A DNA stretch of 64,000 nt from Vulcanococcus sp. Its GTDB lineage: Bacteria; Cyanobacteriota; Cyanobacteriia; PCC-6307; Cyanobiaceae. Shown one piece after another: positions 61,463-64,000 of the stretch (the stretch's first letter is position 1; each line of letters opens with the position of its first letter). Location of the stretch: contig JAHUZV010000025.1 of NCBI GenBank assembly GCA_019264575.1, forward strand, positions 62,001 through 126,000, written 5' to 3'. Both the position numbers and the translations under genes were made by a program. Below the pieces are notes generated by a model. It did no database searches. It was not told where the DNA came from and saw nothing but the letters and a program-made list of their open reading frames with translations.

Positions 61463-63571
61463 TTAGGTCTCACGAGGAGACACTTGGAAAATAACTACGG
61501 AGCGCTCGCCGACGAGAATCCCGTGTTCGTTGAACGTGATCGGTGTGTCTAAATATGGAGATTGAGAATCTCCCGTATTGAAACATAGTTGCCAAGAATA
61601 TTCGGCTGGAATTTGTGGTAAGTCAAACCACGTTGCATAATGAGCCATGTTGGTGGCTACATACACGGCATCCATGATTTCCTGATCTTCCCTATTGCAT
61701 GTCATAAGCCAGGCAAGCTGCCTTGAATCGGCTGACCAATTGACTTGCCATGGTGTTGTGCCGTGGAAGCTGCAGCTCGGCAGGGAATGGCTGCCGCCAT
61801 GCACAAAGCTATTGACTCTCAGGCATGGATGTTTATGCCTAAAGTGAATAAGTGCTTGTGTAAAGCTATAGAGCGTTCTGTTGCTCTCTAGGAGAGTCCA
61901 GTCAACCCATGAGATGGGCGAGTCGATGCAGTAAGCATTGTTATTGCCATGCTGTGATCGTCCAAACTCATCGCCCATAAGCAGCATTGGCGTACCTCTG
62001 CTTGTCATCAGCATGCTCAAAGCATTCATTGACTGCTTTGTACGCAAATTCCGGATGCCTAGATCTTCGGTCCATCCTTCTGCTCCACAGTTCCAGCTGT
62101 GATTATCATCACCTCCATCACAGTTGTTCTCACCGTTGGCTTCGTTATGCTTATGGTTAAAAGAGACTAGATCTGCTAGCGTAAAGCCATCGTGGCAAGT
62201 AATGAAGTTGATGGATGTTGCTGGAGACCTTCCGTTTGATTGATACAGGTCAGGGGAGCCTTGAACACGTTGTGCCATTTCTCCAACTTGGCCTTCATCC
62301 CCCTTGAGATACTTTCTTGCAGTATCGCGGTACTTTCCATTCCACTCGGACCACCGCCCAAAAGCAGGAAATGTACCAACCTGGTAGAGCCCGCCGGCGT
62401 CCCATGCTTCTGCGATGAGCTTGCATGAAGACAAAATAGGGTCAAAGGCTAGCGACTCAAGTAGAGGTGGATTGCTTAGGGGGGCTCCCCATGGGTCTCT
62501 TCCTAAAATACTAGCGAGATCGAATCTGAATCCGTCAATATGATATTCGGATGCCCAGTAACGCAAGCAATCTAGCACCAGATTGCGTACAACCGGATTG
62601 TTGCAATTGAGCGTATTCCCCGTGCCGCTGAAGTTAAAGTAATAGCCCTCAGGGGTTAGCATGTAGTAAATCTTGTTATCTAATCCTTTGAATGAGATTG
62701 ATGGACCGCGTTCGTTGCCCTCAGCTGTATGATTAAAAACAACATCTAAAATAACCTCTATCCCAGCCTTGTGGAGTTCTTTAACAAGCTGCTTGAACTC
62801 ATCAACTTGCATGCCAAACTTTCCAGAAGCTGCAAATCCGGCCTTCGGAGCAAAAAATGCAACTGTGCTGTATCCCCAATAGTTAAATAAACGCTCGCCG
62901 GTGTCTGGATGAATTCGTGAGTTCTCGAATTCATCGAATTCAAAGACTGGCATCAGCTCGACAGCGTTGACGCCGAGCGCTTTTAGATAAGGAATCTTTT
63001 CGGTAATTCCGGCATATGTACCTTTAAACTTAACCCCAGATGTGTCGCTCTTGGTGAATGATCTAACATGCATTTCATAGATCACCAAGTCGGCATCGTT
63101 AATTTCGAGTGGGGAGTCACCCTCCCAATCGAAATCATCAAATGCGACACGAGAGCGATATTGGTATTGCTTACTCCAATCAGGCTCTACACCCCACTCC
63201 TCCCGACCTGAGAGAACCCTTGCATAGGGATCCATCAGGACATTTTCAGAGTTAAATCGATGCCCTTCCTCGGGATTATAAGGACCGTCAATTCTAAATC
63301 CATATTCTACGTCTTCGTAATCTAAGTCATAAACCACGATAGAATAGACATCGCCAATCCGATAGTGATCAGGTACTCGGATTTCTCCAAGTGGAGCTTC
63401 TTCGGAACGGCTGAATAGAACTAGCGTACAGGATGTGCCTGCTGAGGTGTAGACAGAGAAATTAAGACCACCTGGAACAGATGACACCCCAAACGGCAGA
63501 GGTTTACCCGGCCTGACGCGAAAACCTGAGATGGTATCGGTCGGCAGATTGTCTATCCTTTCGAGATCCAT
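61463..63571 (-). CDS. glgX: Glycogen debranching enzyme / isoamylase-type, GH13
   Basis: 702 residues. N-terminal CBM48 part (FGVSSVPGGLNFSVYTSAGTSCTLVLFSR) and the GH13 barrel. Catalytic residues: nucleophile Asp351 (DGFRFDLASILG), acid/base Glu388 (IAEAWDAGG), and Asp461 (ITCHDGFTLADL). ADLVIYEMHVRSFTKSD and VVFNHTAEG are the conserved barrel regions. Trims alpha-1,6 branches of glycogen so that chains can be degraded. The sequence is AT-richer than the rest of the window and is enclosed by two STAS genes; gaps are 6 and 33 bp, so one operon. Comparable to Slr1857 in the icfG cluster. Pullulanase-like specificity is not excluded. Confidence 0.93.
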   Translation of the reverse strand: MDLERIDNLPTDTISGFRVRPGKPLPFGVSSVPGGLNFSVYTSAGTSCTLVLFSRSEEAPLGEIRVPDHYRIGDVYSIVVYDLDYEDVEYGFRIDGPYNPEEGHRFNSENVLMDPYARVLSGREEWGVEPDWSKQYQYRSRVAFDDFDWEGDSPLEINDADLVIYEMHVRSFTKSDTSGVKFKGTYAGITEKIPYLKALGVNAVELMPVFEFDEFENSRIHPDTGERLFNYWGYSTVAFFAPKAGFAASGKFGMQVDEFKQLVKELHKAGIEVILDVVFNHTAEGNERGPSISFKGLDNKIYYMLTPEGYYFNFSGTGNTLNCNNPVVRNLVLDCLRYWASEYHIDGFRFDLASILGRDPWGAPLSNPPLLESLAFDPILSSCKLIAEAWDAGGLYQVGTFPAFGRWSEWNGKYRDTARKYLKGDEGQVGEMAQRVQGSPDLYQSNGRSPATSINFITCHDGFTLADLVSFNHKHNEANGENNCDGGDDNHSWNCGAEGWTEDLGIRNLRTKQSMNALSMLMTSRGTPMLLMGDEFGRSQHGNNNAYCIDSPISWVDWTLLESNRTLYSFTQALIHFRHKHPCLRVNSFVHGGSHSLPSCSFHGTTPWQVNWSADSRQLAWLMTCNREDQEIMDAVYVATNMAHYATWFDLPQIPAEYSWQLCFNTGDSQSPYLDTPITFNEHGILVGERSVVIFQVSPRET

Positions 63572-63577
63572 AACTAG

Positions 63578-63904
63578 TTAGGAGTTGGGAATAGCTTCAA
63601 GCGAAGCGTGGATTGTGAAGAACTGATAGAACCCAGTAACTTTCATGGTATCTGCGATTTCTTCAGCGACTCCAATAAGGGCGAGTTCTACACCCATATC
63701 TTTGGTTTTCCGCTGAAGCGTCAGCAATGTGCGCAGACCTGCACTAGACATAAACGGGACTTCGGTCAACTCAAGAGCGACTGGATGTCCCTGCTTTAGT
63801 TCGGTGTCAATGAAATCTCGTAGGTCTCCAACAGTTTTTGAATCAACTTGGCCAGTGACACGGATGACTTGCCATTGACCAAAGCTTTCGAGGGCGACTT
63901 GCAT
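63578..63904 (-). CDS. STAS-domain anti-sigma factor antagonist (B)
   Basis: 108 residues from ATG 63904 (a GTG at 63919 overlaps the upstream stop codon and is less likely). The phosphorylation site is in VPFMSSAGLRTLL (Ser53/Ser54). The N-terminus GQWQVIRVTGQVDSKTVGDLRDFID is typical of STAS. Two STAS proteins and one kinase imply branching or competition. The counterpart of Slr1856 in Synechocystis. Confidence 0.92.
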   Translation of the reverse strand: MQVALESFGQWQVIRVTGQVDSKTVGDLRDFIDTELKQGHPVALELTEVPFMSSAGLRTLLTLQRKTKDMGVELALIGVAEEIADTMKVTGFYQFFTIHASLEAIPNS

Positions 63905-63915
63905 CGTTTTAGACC

Positions 63916-64000
63916 TCACTTAGGTGAAACGGTAACCTTAACATGTACCCTCTGATCCGTTTCTGGCAGCTTCACGGTCAGGCCTTCGGCATCGAAATTG
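63916..64000 (-). CDS. C-terminal fragment of a protein cut by the window edge
   Basis: The last 27 codons and stop of a minus-strand gene: NFDAEGLTVKLPETDQRV, followed by a short beta-strand-like tail (HVKVTVSPK). The stop lies 12 bases before STAS gene B. The tail somewhat resembles the ends of beta-sandwich domains in glycoside hydrolases such as alpha-L-fucosidases, but that is too little to name it. It is probably the upstream member of the same operon. Confidence 0.6.
   Translation of the reverse strand, partial: NFDAEGLTVKLPETDQRVHVKVTVSPK

Overview
The window is a GC-rich, gene-dense stretch of a picocyanobacterial chromosome, most likely from the Synechococcus/Cyanobium lineage. The evidence is the set of cyanobacterial enzymes present: ferredoxin-type nitrate and nitrite reductases (narB, nirA), the nitrate-reductase helper narM, the NrtABCD transporter with a fused NrtC regulatory domain, cyanase, the Urt urea transporter with urease, and two group-2 sigma factors. 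NrtABCD rather than an NrtP-type permease hints at a freshwater, brackish or Cyanobium-like strain; that is inference only. I see no tRNA, rRNA, CRISPR array, insertion sequence or prophage.

Layout. (1) 1-4406, minus strand: a sigma factor cut by the window edge, polyphosphate kinase, an MFS exporter. (2) 4730-10665: molybdenum-cofactor genes moaC, moeA, moaE, moaD, moaB, moaA and mobA, with an HPP-family and a TauE/SafE-family membrane protein translationally coupled between moaB and moaA. (3) 10716-25931: nitrate, nitrite and cyanate assimilation. narB lies on the plus strand. A long minus-strand unit runs trpD-like, narM, nrtA, nrtB, nrtC, nrtD and a Crp/Fnr regulator. Then come cynS, nirA, a HEAT-like/SirB fusion and cobA (siroheme for NirA), and a cupin gene behind an exact NtcA-type palindrome. 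(4) 26294-31722, minus strand: four tightly packed genes for a permuted ATP-grasp protein, an alpha-E protein, a transglutaminase-like protein and a DUF2126 putative amidoligase, a predicted but biochemically undefined peptide-modifying system. (5) 31835-44008: a PilZ protein, then urease (ureDABC divergent from ureE-ureF-lipoprotein-ureG) and urtABCDE. (6) 43998-49692: an APC permease, a small secreted protein, pabC/pabB and queC/queE. (7) 49751-54620: a type I secretion unit (parvulin-like protein, cNMP-domain ABC exporter with a dead C39 domain, HlyD). (8) 54638-59429, minus strand: pyrG, a second group-2 sigma factor, aspS. (9) 59430-64000: a visibly AT-richer block with a partner-switching module (two STAS proteins and an RsbW-like kinase) around a glycogen debranching enzyme, resembling the icfG cluster of Synechocystis 6803.

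How it fits together. Regions 2-5 form a nitrogen-assimilation supercluster. Nitrate enters through NrtABCD and is reduced by NarB, which needs the Mo cofactor made next door. Nitrite is reduced by NirA, which needs the siroheme made by CobA and probably by the SirB fusion. Cyanate and urea are opened to ammonium by cyanase and urease. Short GTA-N8-NAC elements recur in front of several of these units, and the recognition helix of the Crp/Fnr protein in the nrt unit looks very like that of NtcA as I remember it. The ATP-grasp/amidoligase operon sits inside this supercluster and shares a promoter motif with nrtA.
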